Below are positions 7,293 to 15,708 of a stretch of 64,000 nucleotides of DNA, in pieces (position 1 is the stretch's first letter; each line of letters begins with the position of its first letter). The DNA is taken from positions 1 through 64,000 of the forward strand of contig JAFRST010000061.1 of the NCBI GenBank assembly GCA_017427465.1, in the 5' to 3' direction. Source of the stretch: Clostridiales bacterium (GTDB lineage Bacteria; Bacillota; Clostridia; Saccharofermentanales; Saccharofermentanaceae). Under the pieces are notes generated by a model, which saw only the letters and a list, made by a program, of their open reading frames with translations, did not search any database and was not told the origin of the DNA. The position numbers were made by a program, and so were the translations under genes.

Positions 7293-8051
7293 TTAGCCCT
7301 TTTTCTCCTCGATTATGATCTCACCGAAGTTCTTATCCTGTTCAACGTTTACCTTGTTATCCCTGACAAGCTCTAATACGGCAAGGAAGCTGACGACCTT
7401 ATCCATTTTCTCAGTATTTTTATTAAATAAAGAACTTAATAATATCTTTCCCTTGCCTGTGATGGAGCGCCAGATAGACTTGATCCTCTCTTTAATCGAG
7501 AGCTTATCCCTTTTCAGAATATGCGTGATCTTAGAAGTAATATCGGTAAAGCGCATCTGGTTGCGCTCATTGATAACGGCTACCGCATCATTGAATTCCT
7601 CAACCGAGAATGCCTGCGGTGCAGGTTCGATGGTTATACCAAGCTGCTTTGCGGTAGATGCATAACGGAATCTGGCACCGTCGTACTTCTCTCTTCTCTC
7701 TTTGAGGTCAGTCGCGAAAACACGGCATCTCTTATATCTCATAAGCGAGATAACGAGTTCTTCTCTCGGGTCAACAACATCATCACCGGCGATAAGGCTT
7801 GCCTGCATGCCGGGCAGCATCATTCTGGACTTGATGGATACGAGTGTTGCGCCCATTACAAGGAAGTCAGATGCGAGCTCCATATCGAATTCCTGCATGG
7901 ATTCGATATAGTCCATATACTGGGCCGTAATTGTGCTTATCGGGATATCGTAGATATCAACATCGTTTTTCTCGATAAGATGAAGAAGGAGATCCAAAGG
8001 TCCTTCAAATTGTCTAAGCTTGATATCCGGCTTTAAGGCTTGCTCCAGCAT
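7293..8051 (-). CDS. scpA: Segregation and condensation protein A
   Basis: The kleisin subunit that bridges the SMC heads. At 252 aa it has normal length. The N-terminal motif FEGPLDLLLHLIEKNDVDIY (residues 19-38) and the following ASDFLVMGATLVSIKSRMML are diagnostic. It lies immediately downstream of the M50 protease gene (1-nt gap) and 6 nt upstream of scpB. M50 protease - scpA - scpB is a conserved Firmicutes order. Confidence 0.96.
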   Translation of the reverse strand: MLEQALKPDIKLRQFEGPLDLLLHLIEKNDVDIYDIPISTITAQYMDYIESMQEFDMELASDFLVMGATLVSIKSRMMLPGMQASLIAGDDVVDPREELVISLMRYKRCRVFATDLKERREKYDGARFRYASTAKQLGITIEPAPQAFSVEEFNDAVAVINERNQMRFTDITSKITHILKRDKLSIKERIKSIWRSITGKGKILLSSLFNKNTEKMDKVVSFLAVLELVRDNKVNVEQDKNFGEIIIEEKKG

Positions 8052-8052
8052 C

Positions 8053-8790
8053 TTATACTACCAATCCAAACCAGCGGAAAAGCATAACAAACGGCGTTGA
8101 CAACAAGTTTATCAGGTATTCAAAAGGCGTCTGTATCCACATAATCAGCTGCGACAAGATCGGGAAACGTGAAACCATGCTGAAAAAAAATACGAACATG
8201 ATTATCATCGGAGCAATTCGCTGGAATTTCATATAGCCGTTGGAATGTCTTGCCTTATAAGGGAGAAGCTCTTCCAAGACATGGAATCCGTCCAAAGGCG
8301 GAATAGGCAAAAGGTTAAAAGCCAAAAGCATCAATGAGAATGCATATGTATAGCCGAACGCGTTATTCAATGCAATAAATACGATCTGCGCTCCTGAAGC
8401 TTGGAATCCGAGTCCGCTAAACAGCAGGCTCAGCACATATGCAACATATGCGAGCAGTAAATTACCCGTAACGCCTGCGAGATGAACCATAATGTTCATC
8501 GCGCGGCGGCTCTTGAACTTGTGGAGATTGTTGGGGTTGTACATAACCGGTTTACCCCAGCCAAATCCCGCTACAAGCAAGAGTATAGTTCCCATCGGGT
8601 CAATGTGCGCTATAGGATTGAGCGTAAGTCTGCCCATGTTTCTCGGAGTGTTATCACCGAGCCATACTGCGACTGCCGCATGCATGAACTCATGAATAGA
8701 GAAAGCAAGCGTCAAAGCAAAGACATATATAATCAGCTTATATATGACTTCCTTAGCGCCGTTGCTGTTTCTAATCAGATCAATGAGCAT
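8053..8790 (-). CDS. Site-2-protease-like M50 family membrane metalloprotease
   Basis: A 245-aa intramembrane zinc metalloprotease homologue. The zinc-binding HEFMH is at residues 33-37 inside a hydrophobic helix (ALTLAFSIHEFMHAAVAV), and the third ligand motif NLLPIPPLDGFHVL is near residue 165. Five to six hydrophobic segments are visible. It has no PDZ domain, so it is the short standalone type rather than RseP/RasP. The substrate is not known. It lies 8 nt after ileS and 1 nt before scpA. Confidence 0.9.
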   Translation of the reverse strand: MLIDLIRNSNGAKEVIYKLIIYVFALTLAFSIHEFMHAAVAVWLGDNTPRNMGRLTLNPIAHIDPMGTILLLVAGFGWGKPVMYNPNNLHKFKSRRAMNIMVHLAGVTGNLLLAYVAYVLSLLFSGLGFQASGAQIVFIALNNAFGYTYAFSLMLLAFNLLPIPPLDGFHVLEELLPYKARHSNGYMKFQRIAPMIIMFVFFFSMVSRFPILSQLIMWIQTPFEYLINLLSTPFVMLFRWFGLVV

Positions 8791-8798
8791 ATGTTACC

Positions 8799-11700
8799 TC
8801 AAGCCTTAACAACGGAGAATGTGATCTTCTCGCCGTTAACATTCCATTCCTTTGCGTTATCTCCGGTACCCTCAGAGATCTCGACTGCCAAAACTTCGGA
8901 AGCAAGGTAATCCTTCTTCTTCTCGATAACTTCAGCAAGCTTGTCGTTGCCCTCATACTTGAGAACGATACGGTCGGATACTGTAAGCCCCTCTGTCTCT
9001 TTACGGTGATTCTGGATCTTGGAGATCATCTCTCTTACGAGACCGTCTTCAATGAGTTCTTCGGTAAGAACTGTGGAGATGGAGACTGTAAGATTGCCGG
9101 ATGTCTGTGTAGAGAATCCTTCAGGCTGTGTAGTCTCGATGAGGAAGTCCTCTTCTGTCATCTCATATTCTTCACCGTTAACTGTGATCTTAACAGAACC
9201 GTTCCTAAGGGCATTATATGTTTCCTTGCCCGGGAGGTTAGCTATAACTTCCTTGGCATCGTTTAAGTTCTTGCCGAATTTTCTTCCGCAAGTTCTGAGC
9301 TGCGGCTTGAAGCTGTAATCAACGAGCGTTGAAGCGTCACTCAATACTTCGATCTTGCGGATATTGAGCTCGTCAAGAACGATCGGCTTATATTCGTCAT
9401 CAAGGCCGATCTCGGATACAACGTAGATCTCAGACAAAGGCTGACGGTTCTTGATGGATGCAGATTCACGGCAGCTGTGGCCCAATGTTACGATCTGCTG
9501 TACAAGCTCCATCTCTTCTTCGAGCTTAGCGTCGATGAGGCTCTCATCAGCTACCGGGTACTTAGCGAGGTGAACTGAGATAGGAGCTTCCTTATCTACT
9601 GAGCATACGATGTTCTGATAGATCTCTTCTGTCATAAAAGGAACGAACGGTGCACAGAGTCTTGTGAGATTATCGAGGACTGTGTAAAGCGTCATGTAAG
9701 CATTTACCTTGTCCTGAGTCTCTTCTGCACCCCAGTATCTGTCACGGCAGCGTCTAACGTACCAGTTGGATAGCTCTTCAGTGAAATCCTGAATGAGTCT
9801 TGCAGACTGTGCGATGTCGTAATTGTCCATCTTCTCGTTAACTACCTTGATGAGGGTGTTAAGACGTGAGAGTACCCATCTGTCCATAGCGCCAAGGGTA
9901 GCCTTGTCAAGTGTGTGCTTTGTAGGATCGAAATTATCGATATCAGCGTACATTACATAGAATGCGTATGTATTCCAGAATGTACCGATGAACTTCTTGA
10001 TACCGTCGTTAACTGCTTCCTTGGAGAATCTTGAAGGGAGCCAGGGCTGGTTTGCAGTATAGAAATACCATCTTGCAGCATCTGCGCCCTGTGAATCAAG
10101 GACATCCCAAGGGTCAACAACGTTGCCCAGGTGCTTACTCATCTTGATACCGTCCTTATCCTGGACGATACCCATTACGATACAGTTCTCGAAAGGTGCT
10201 CTTCCGAAGAGAACTGTTGAGATAGCGATAAGCGAATAGAACCAGCCTCTTGTCTGGTCGATACCCTCAGAGATGAACTGGCAGGGATAGTGTGTATCGA
10301 AGAATTCCTTGTTCTCGAAAGGATAGTGATACTGGGCAAAAGGCATTGAACCTGAGTCAAACCAGCAGTCGATAACTTCAGGAACTCTCTTCATCTGGCC
10401 GCCGCACTTGGGGCACTTGATGTGTACGTTATCAACATAAGGCTTATGGAGCTCGATGTCATCCGGACAATCGTCAGACATGGACTTGAGTTCTTCGATG
10501 GATCCGATGCAGTGTCTCTCGCCGCACTCGCACTCCCATACCGGAAGAGGTGTACCCCAGTAACGCTCACGGGAGATACCCCAGTCGATTACGTTTCTTA
10601 AGAAGTCACCCATACGACCGTCTCTGATGGTCTCAGGCATCCAGTTGATCATATTATTGGACTTCAAGAGCTCATCTCTCTTCTTGCTCATAGCGATGAA
10701 CCATGTGCTTCTAGCGAAGTAGATCAAAGGTGTGTCGCATCTCCAGCAGAAAGGATATTCGTGCTCGAACTTGGGAGCTGAGAAAAGAAGGTTCCTGGAA
10801 TCGAGATCCTTCAACACTTCAGGATCAGCGTCCTTAACGAACTTGCCTGCAAAAGGTGTCTCCTCGGTGAGGTTACCTCTTGTATCAACGAACTGGACCA
10901 TCGGGAGATCATTATCTCTTCCGACTCTTGCGTCGTCTTCACCGAATGCGGGAGCGATGTGAACGATACCTGTACCGTCTTCCATCGTTACGTACTCATC
11001 GCAAACTGTGTAATGAGCCTTTTTCTTCTGCTTAGCAGCCTCGTCTGCAGCGCCCTGGTAAAGAGCAACATAAGATCTGCCGGCAAGATCAGTACCCTTA
11101 TAAGATTCGAGGATCTCATAAGCCTTCTCACCGTCTTTTACAAGGCTTCCCAAAACGGAATCAAGCAAAGCGGTAGCCATGTAGTATGTATAGCCGTCGC
11201 AAGCCTTTACCTTGGAATACTCGTCGTTAGGGTTAAGGCACAAAGCAACGTTTGAAGGAAGTGTCCAAGGTGTTGTTGTCCATGCGAGGAAGTAAGCGTC
11301 TTCGTCAACACACTTAAATCTTACGACAGCGGATCTCTCCTTGACTGTCTTATATCCCTGGGCAACCTCATGTGAAGAAAGAGCAGTACCGCATCTCGGG
11401 CAGTAAGGAACGATCTTATGACCCTTGTAGATAAGGTCCTGATCCCACATCTGCTTCAATGCCCACCACTCGGACTCGATGTAGTTGTTATCATATGTTA
11501 CGTAAGGGTTCTCCATGTCAGCCCAGAAACCTACGCGGTCGCTCATGTGCTCCCACTGGTCCTTGTATGTCCATACGGATTCCTTACACTTCTTGATGAA
11601 TGGCTCTACGCCGTAACCTTCGATCTGAGGCTTGCCGTTGATGCCCAATGCCTTCTCGACCTCGAGCTCAACAGGAAGTCCGTGTGTATCCCAGCCTGCC

Positions 11701-11948
11701 TTGAAGACGATCGTCTCGCCCTTCATTGCGTGATATCTAGGGATAACGTCCTTAATGACTCTGGTCTTAATATGTCCGATATGAGGCTTTCCGTTAGCCG
11801 TCGGAGGGCCGTCATAAAGAGTAAAAGTCGGAGCACCGTCTGCTTTGGGAGCAATGCTCTTCTTGTAGATGTCGTTGTTTTTCCAGAATTCGAGAACCTG
11901 CTTCTCTCTGTCTACGAAATTGAGGTCTTTTGAAACTTTGTTGTACAT
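8799..11948 (-). CDS. ileS: Isoleucyl-tRNA synthetase, long type
   Basis: It charges tRNA-Ile with isoleucine. The 1049-aa protein has the class I HIGH motif at residues 56-59 (GKPHIGHIKTR) and KMSKH for KMSKS (DGIKMSKHLGNVV), with zinc-type Cys clusters in YCPRCG, CECGERHC and KCPKCGG. The length and the opening segment (FVDREKQVLEFWKNNDIY) match the eukaryote-like class of bacterial IleRS, which is typically less sensitive to mupirocin than the short class. That property is inferred from the family. It heads the operon running to ispH-S1. No T-box fits in the 65-nt upstream gap. Confidence 0.96.
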   Translation of the reverse strand: MYNKVSKDLNFVDREKQVLEFWKNNDIYKKSIAPKADGAPTFTLYDGPPTANGKPHIGHIKTRVIKDVIPRYHAMKGETIVFKAGWDTHGLPVELEVEKALGINGKPQIEGYGVEPFIKKCKESVWTYKDQWEHMSDRVGFWADMENPYVTYDNNYIESEWWALKQMWDQDLIYKGHKIVPYCPRCGTALSSHEVAQGYKTVKERSAVVRFKCVDEDAYFLAWTTTPWTLPSNVALCLNPNDEYSKVKACDGYTYYMATALLDSVLGSLVKDGEKAYEILESYKGTDLAGRSYVALYQGAADEAAKQKKKAHYTVCDEYVTMEDGTGIVHIAPAFGEDDARVGRDNDLPMVQFVDTRGNLTEETPFAGKFVKDADPEVLKDLDSRNLLFSAPKFEHEYPFCWRCDTPLIYFARSTWFIAMSKKRDELLKSNNMINWMPETIRDGRMGDFLRNVIDWGISRERYWGTPLPVWECECGERHCIGSIEELKSMSDDCPDDIELHKPYVDNVHIKCPKCGGQMKRVPEVIDCWFDSGSMPFAQYHYPFENKEFFDTHYPCQFISEGIDQTRGWFYSLIAISTVLFGRAPFENCIVMGIVQDKDGIKMSKHLGNVVDPWDVLDSQGADAARWYFYTANQPWLPSRFSKEAVNDGIKKFIGTFWNTYAFYVMYADIDNFDPTKHTLDKATLGAMDRWVLSRLNTLIKVVNEKMDNYDIAQSARLIQDFTEELSNWYVRRCRDRYWGAEETQDKVNAYMTLYTVLDNLTRLCAPFVPFMTEEIYQNIVCSVDKEAPISVHLAKYPVADESLIDAKLEEEMELVQQIVTLGHSCRESASIKNRQPLSEIYVVSEIGLDDEYKPIVLDELNIRKIEVLSDASTLVDYSFKPQLRTCGRKFGKNLNDAKEVIANLPGKETYNALRNGSVKITVNGEEYEMTEEDFLIETTQPEGFSTQTSGNLTVSISTVLTEELIEDGLVREMISKIQNHRKETEGLTVSDRIVLKYEGNDKLAEVIEKKKDYLASEVLAVEISEGTGDNAKEWNVNGEKITFSVVKA

Positions 11949-11965
11949 AAACCTGCTTTTCCTTT

Positions 11966-11996
11966 ATATATAATTTTGCAAGTTAAAATTATATAT
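11966..11996. repeat. AT-rich perfect palindrome upstream of ileS
   Basis: Arms atatataatttt (11966-11977) and aaaattatatat (11985-11996) flank a 7-nt loop. It fills most of the ileS 5' gap. It may be a weak hairpin or promoter-like AT tract. Confidence 0.5.
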
Positions 11997-12013
11997 ATTA
12001 AGGGGCTTCAAAG

Positions 12014-12706
12014 TCAAGCAAACAGGCTCCAGGGAAATACTGAAGGAATCGGGGCCTCAAATGTAATAAATTCGCGCTTTACAGGGTGCTCGAACGACAA
12101 TTTATATGCTTCGAGAGCAATATCTTTTGTCCTGATATCCTTTTTGCCGTACTTTTGGTCACCTATAAGCGGATATCCGCTGTGTGCCATCTGTGCTCTG
12201 ATCTGGTGTGATCTGCCAGTCCCGAGCTTAACTTCAACCAGAGTCATTCCGTCTTTAGATGAAAGAGCCTTGTAATCCAGGTAAGAAGCTTTAAATCCGG
12301 GCTTTTCGGTATCTGTGACAGTAACCATATTCCTTGCTTCATCCTTGGAAATATAGTTTTCGAGCCTTCCCTCACCTTCAAGCACGCCATCAACGACACA
12401 GCGATAGATCTTGTCTACTTTCCTCTGCCTTATCTGTTCGGAAAGCCTTGATGCAGCTTTGCTGGTACGCGCGAAAACCATCACTCCCGACACAGGCCTG
12501 TCCAGCCTGTGGACGAGCCCTAAATAGACTTCTCCTGGCTTTTCATACTTCTCCTTGATATAAGCTTTGAGGATCGTCAGTATATCGGGGCTGTCGCTGC
12601 CGTCACCCTGGGAAAGAACGCCGGCAGGCTTGATGGCCGTGATTATATGGTTGTCCTCATATAGGACCTTTACACCATATGGAAGTTCTGTCACTTTGCC
12701 GTCCAT
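12014..12706 (-). CDS. RluA-family pseudouridine synthase
   Basis: It converts specific uridines of rRNA or tRNA to pseudouridine. The catalytic Asp lies in the HRLDRPVSG motif, preceded by the (I/V)KPAGVLSQ strand. The later LGTGRSHQIRAQMAHSGYP motif is also present. It lacks an N-terminal S4 domain, as in the short RluA/RluC-like members. I chose the ATG at 12706. An in-frame TTG at 12724 would overlap the preceding methyltransferase by 34 nt instead of 16. The modified site cannot be assigned from sequence alone. Confidence 0.92.
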   Translation of the reverse strand: MDGKVTELPYGVKVLYEDNHIITAIKPAGVLSQGDGSDSPDILTILKAYIKEKYEKPGEVYLGLVHRLDRPVSGVMVFARTSKAASRLSEQIRQRKVDKIYRCVVDGVLEGEGRLENYISKDEARNMVTVTDTEKPGFKASYLDYKALSSKDGMTLVEVKLGTGRSHQIRAQMAHSGYPLIGDQKYGKKDIRTKDIALEAYKLSFEHPVKREFITFEAPIPSVFPWSLFA

Positions 12707-13590
12707 CTTGCCGTCTGTCCGCAAGGTAAAAGCACACCCATTTTGGATACGGGGAGCATGAGTTCTTCAGCTTCTACCCTGCCGCCCGGAATGCCAAGTT
12801 TTAATATCTGGCCTGAGGCCTGGGCTGTTATGCCCGTGGCATATGAGCTGGCAATAAAGAAAAGCGGATCGTCAGATATCAGATTCGCGCAAAGCTTAAC
12901 CAGATCATAGAATGAATCTTCGAGCTTCCATAACTCGCCCGAAGGTCCTCTGCCGTATGAAGGCGGATCCATAATGATTCCGTCGTATTTACGGCCTCTT
13001 CTGATCTCGCGCTCAACAAATTTCTTGCAGTCTTCGGCAATGAACCTGACGTAATTGCCTTCGAGGCCGGATTCTTTGATATTCTCTTTCGCCCTTGCGA
13101 TCATGCCCTTGGAAGCGTCTACGTGGACAACTTCATCAGCGCCGTGAGCACTGCAGGCTAATGTCTGAGCACCTGTATAAGCAAAGAGATTAAGGATCTT
13201 TATGTCCTTCTTACCTGCAGTCTTAGCCTTTTCGATAAGATCACCGCAGAAATCCCAGTTGGAAGCCTGTTCTGGGAATAGTCCCGTGTGCTTAAAAGCA
13301 GTGGGCTCGATAATGAATGTCAGTTTCTTGCCGATGGAATCGTAATCGATCTTCCATGTAGACGGGAAATTCTTAAGTCTCGTCCACTCGCCGCCTCCCT
13401 TATCGCTTCTGGTATAGAGGGCATTAGGCTTATCAAGGTCATCCATCGAGATCTCTTTGCCGTCTCTTATGACAGGCCAGACAGCCTGCGGATCAGGACG
13501 TCTTAATGTCACGTTGCCCCAGCGTTCGTACTTTTCTCCGCCACCGCAATATAGAAGTTCATAGTCTTTCCAGTTACCGGATACAAACAT
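12691..13590 (-). CDS. Class I SAM-dependent methyltransferase (rRNA large-subunit type)
   Basis: A 299-aa protein of the RlmI/RlmK-like methyltransferase family. The SAM-binding motif I is at LNLFAYTGAQTLACSAHGA, followed by VHVDASKG and the catalytic-loop motif DPPSYGRG. There is no N-terminal PUA domain, so the exact RNA target is uncertain. Proximity and overlap with an RNA pseudouridine synthase gene support an rRNA modification role. The start follows the lipoprotein stop by 5 nt. Confidence 0.85.
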   Translation of the reverse strand: MFVSGNWKDYELLYCGGGEKYERWGNVTLRRPDPQAVWPVIRDGKEISMDDLDKPNALYTRSDKGGGEWTRLKNFPSTWKIDYDSIGKKLTFIIEPTAFKHTGLFPEQASNWDFCGDLIEKAKTAGKKDIKILNLFAYTGAQTLACSAHGADEVVHVDASKGMIARAKENIKESGLEGNYVRFIAEDCKKFVEREIRRGRKYDGIIMDPPSYGRGPSGELWKLEDSFYDLVKLCANLISDDPLFFIASSYATGITAQASGQILKLGIPGGRVEAEELMLPVSKMGVLLPCGQTARWTAK

Positions 13591-13595
13591 TACCG

Positions 13596-14195
13596 TTATT
13601 CCTCAACAAAAAAATCATCAGTGACCGCTACCGTCTCTCCTTCAAAGAGCAGTTCGATACTATAAGTGCCTGAATCAAAGGTACCCCAGCCCTCAAGGCC
13701 TGCGCTGAAATCAACTTCAGCAGAGATATTGTTGCTAAGTACGAGTTCCTTTGTCAGGATCAGATTACCGTCCTGATAAAGTCTGGCTTCAAAAACGGTG
13801 GTCAGCGGCACGCTGAAATAGAATACACCCTTGATCGCAAATGCATCTTCCTTATTCACATACTGTACATTTACAGGATTATCATCGACGGCATCATACC
13901 AAACTGAATAAATACAGACACTTCTGATGTAGTCGATGTTGTAATCAACCGGTTCTACGACCTCTGTGCTGTATGTGCCTGTAGGCTCCAAGGTCTCATA
14001 CGTCGCATCAGTGGGATCATTCCTGCGTCTGACTGATCCGTTGTCAGAATCGTCAAAATTGACATCTTCATCACCAAAAGCTATTCTAAGAGCCCTTACG
14101 GCTTCAGAACAGGAACACAAACTGATAACAAGCACCAATACCATTGATACCGTCAGGACATTCCTTGCTATATTTCGAAATTTCCGATTCGCCAT
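13596..14195 (-). CDS. Hypothetical lipoprotein with an Ig-like beta domain
   Basis: A 199-aa protein with a type II signal peptide (VLTVSMVLVLVISLCSC, acylated Cys about 29). After an acidic, Thr-rich linker, residues 90-199 look like one beta-sandwich module with alternating strands, ending in GTYSIELLFEGETVAV. That module resembles the middle domain of the next lipoprotein upstream. No catalytic motif is visible. RBS GAGAGG precedes the ATG. It lies 45 nt after the 14241-15602 gene and 5 nt before the methyltransferase. Confidence 0.75.
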   Translation of the reverse strand: MANRKFRNIARNVLTVSMVLVLVISLCSCSEAVRALRIAFGDEDVNFDDSDNGSVRRRNDPTDATYETLEPTGTYSTEVVEPVDYNIDYIRSVCIYSVWYDAVDDNPVNVQYVNKEDAFAIKGVFYFSVPLTTVFEARLYQDGNLILTKELVLSNNISAEVDFSAGLEGWGTFDSGTYSIELLFEGETVAVTDDFFVEE

Positions 14196-14240
14196 AAGAC
14201 CTCTCTAAGCATAAGATCAGCTAAGATTATACAGTCTTTA

Positions 14241-15602
14241 TCAGTCAATTACATCACTAGTCTCTTTGACAACAAGGCAGGCTGCCTGGAAAACAATATG
14301 TTTCTTTGAAGCATCGCCGTAAACGACAAGTCCGTAATAACCGGGCTTCAGCTCTTCAGGTGTGAAGTCCAGATCGTAGCAAGCCTGGTCATCGTAAATA
14401 GAAGGCTTGCAGGAAGATTCGAACAGGGGCTCAACGTCATTAATGCCCTTAAAAGAGGCCTTCTCGGAGAAATAATACTCGTAATAAAGTTCCGTATCGT
14501 TGTCGCTGCTTACGGCCAAAGAAAAACCGAGAGTCTTGGTATTCGAAGCAAAAGCGCTCTTACCTACTGATGTTCCGTCATAATCCCACCAGCCTGACAT
14601 AAAGACATAGGAATTAGCCATAAGTTCGCTGTCCTTGAACTCATAAACGAGATTAGCGAGATAGTAATCATTCTTAAGTTCCTTGAATACGATCTCTTCT
14701 TTCTCGATCTCTTCATTCTCGACCGTGCAGTCAAATCTGGCGATATCGTTATAATGCTCATCGAAAACCATAAATGTATAGGTTCCGGCCTCAAGGAATC
14801 CGTCCTCGTTAAGATCGATATCACTGAACACTTCTGCTGAATAATCAAGTCTTACGCTGTTATCTTCAAGCCTTATAACATCTGACGTATATAAGACATT
14901 ATCGCCCATGGAAACCGTATAAGTCACACCGGGCACGAATCTGTATTCATATAAAGATGCATCGAAATTAAGCCTTACGCCAATAGTATCCGTATTAGTA
15001 TAAACACCTTTTGGAGCAAGGACCAGGCTTCCGTCGGTATAATAATCCGACAAAAGGCCCGGCATTATGCGGTTGTCCTCCGAAGCAAAGCCATAGACAT
15101 GCCCGATCACATCATAAGCATCAATGATCTTAGGAGTCTCGCCGCTAAAATCAACTTCCGCACATGTGGAAAGAATATAATCCGGAGCATTAACCATAGC
15201 AGCCGTAAAAGCATCGAGATCGTCTGCTTCAACTGCCTCTTCCGAATAACAATCAGCATATGTGAAAGATGCATTTACAAAAGCAATATTGAGTTCTTTA
15301 TCAAAGACCGTATAGTCGATCGTATAGTTCATCGATTCCCTGATAATGCGCAGATATTCTTCCTGCTCACTGTTCAGTCCGGAAGGATTTATTATCTCTT
15401 CGATGTCATTTTCCGTTACCGAGGGGTCATTTATGTATGTGATAAGCTTTCCGGTATCACCTGCCAGGACCGCATCAAAAAACTCTTTACTTAGCGTCTC
15501 TGCTTCAGCATTAAGCTTTTTTGTGTTCTTACATCCGAATAATGACAAACACAAGCACAGGATCAAGACTGATGATACAAAAGCCTTAATAAATCTACTC
15601 AT
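14241..15602 (-). CDS. Hypothetical multi-domain lipoprotein
   Basis: A 453-aa lipoprotein with signal peptide and lipobox LFGC near residue 24. Three regions follow: an alpha/beta N-terminal part with a DUF4878/NTF2-like feel (SKEFFDAVLAGDTGKLI), a middle Ig-like part ending GTYTFMVFDEHYND, and a C-terminal beta domain (WWDYDG, KTLGFSLAVSS, GYYGLVVYGDA). The C-terminal domain is related to that of the neighbouring 15709-17061 lipoprotein. The ATG at 15602 is chosen (AAGGA 6 nt upstream). Function is unknown; it probably faces the cell exterior. Confidence 0.75.
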   Translation of the reverse strand: MSRFIKAFVSSVLILCLCLSLFGCKNTKKLNAEAETLSKEFFDAVLAGDTGKLITYINDPSVTENDIEEIINPSGLNSEQEEYLRIIRESMNYTIDYTVFDKELNIAFVNASFTYADCYSEEAVEADDLDAFTAAMVNAPDYILSTCAEVDFSGETPKIIDAYDVIGHVYGFASEDNRIMPGLLSDYYTDGSLVLAPKGVYTNTDTIGVRLNFDASLYEYRFVPGVTYTVSMGDNVLYTSDVIRLEDNSVRLDYSAEVFSDIDLNEDGFLEAGTYTFMVFDEHYNDIARFDCTVENEEIEKEEIVFKELKNDYYLANLVYEFKDSELMANSYVFMSGWWDYDGTSVGKSAFASNTKTLGFSLAVSSDNDTELYYEYYFSEKASFKGINDVEPLFESSCKPSIYDDQACYDLDFTPEELKPGYYGLVVYGDASKKHIVFQAACLVVKETSDVID

Positions 15603-15634
15603 CAAAATTCCTTTTTCCTATCATCTACAGTTAA

Positions 15635-15657
15635 GTGGCGCCCTTTGAAGGCGCCAC
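15635..15657 (-). promoter_or_regulatory. 5'-UTR hairpin before the 14241-15602 lipoprotein
   Basis: A perfect 8-bp stem gtggcgcc/ggcgccac has a 7-nt loop. It lies just downstream of a TATAAT -10 (15671-15676, minus strand) and upstream of the RBS. No T run follows it in the direction of the gene, so it looks like a mRNA-stabilising or regulatory leader hairpin rather than a terminator. Confidence 0.5.
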
Positions 15658-15708
15658 GCTATTTCGACATATTATACCAAAAGACTTTAAAATCAATTAG
15701 GCAGAATC

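Noticed and set aside
8053..8790. The M50 protease as the release protease for the sigma fusion
   Set aside because: It is a short standalone type without a PDZ domain, encoded 25 kb away in a conserved scpAB context, so nothing links it to the sigma factor.
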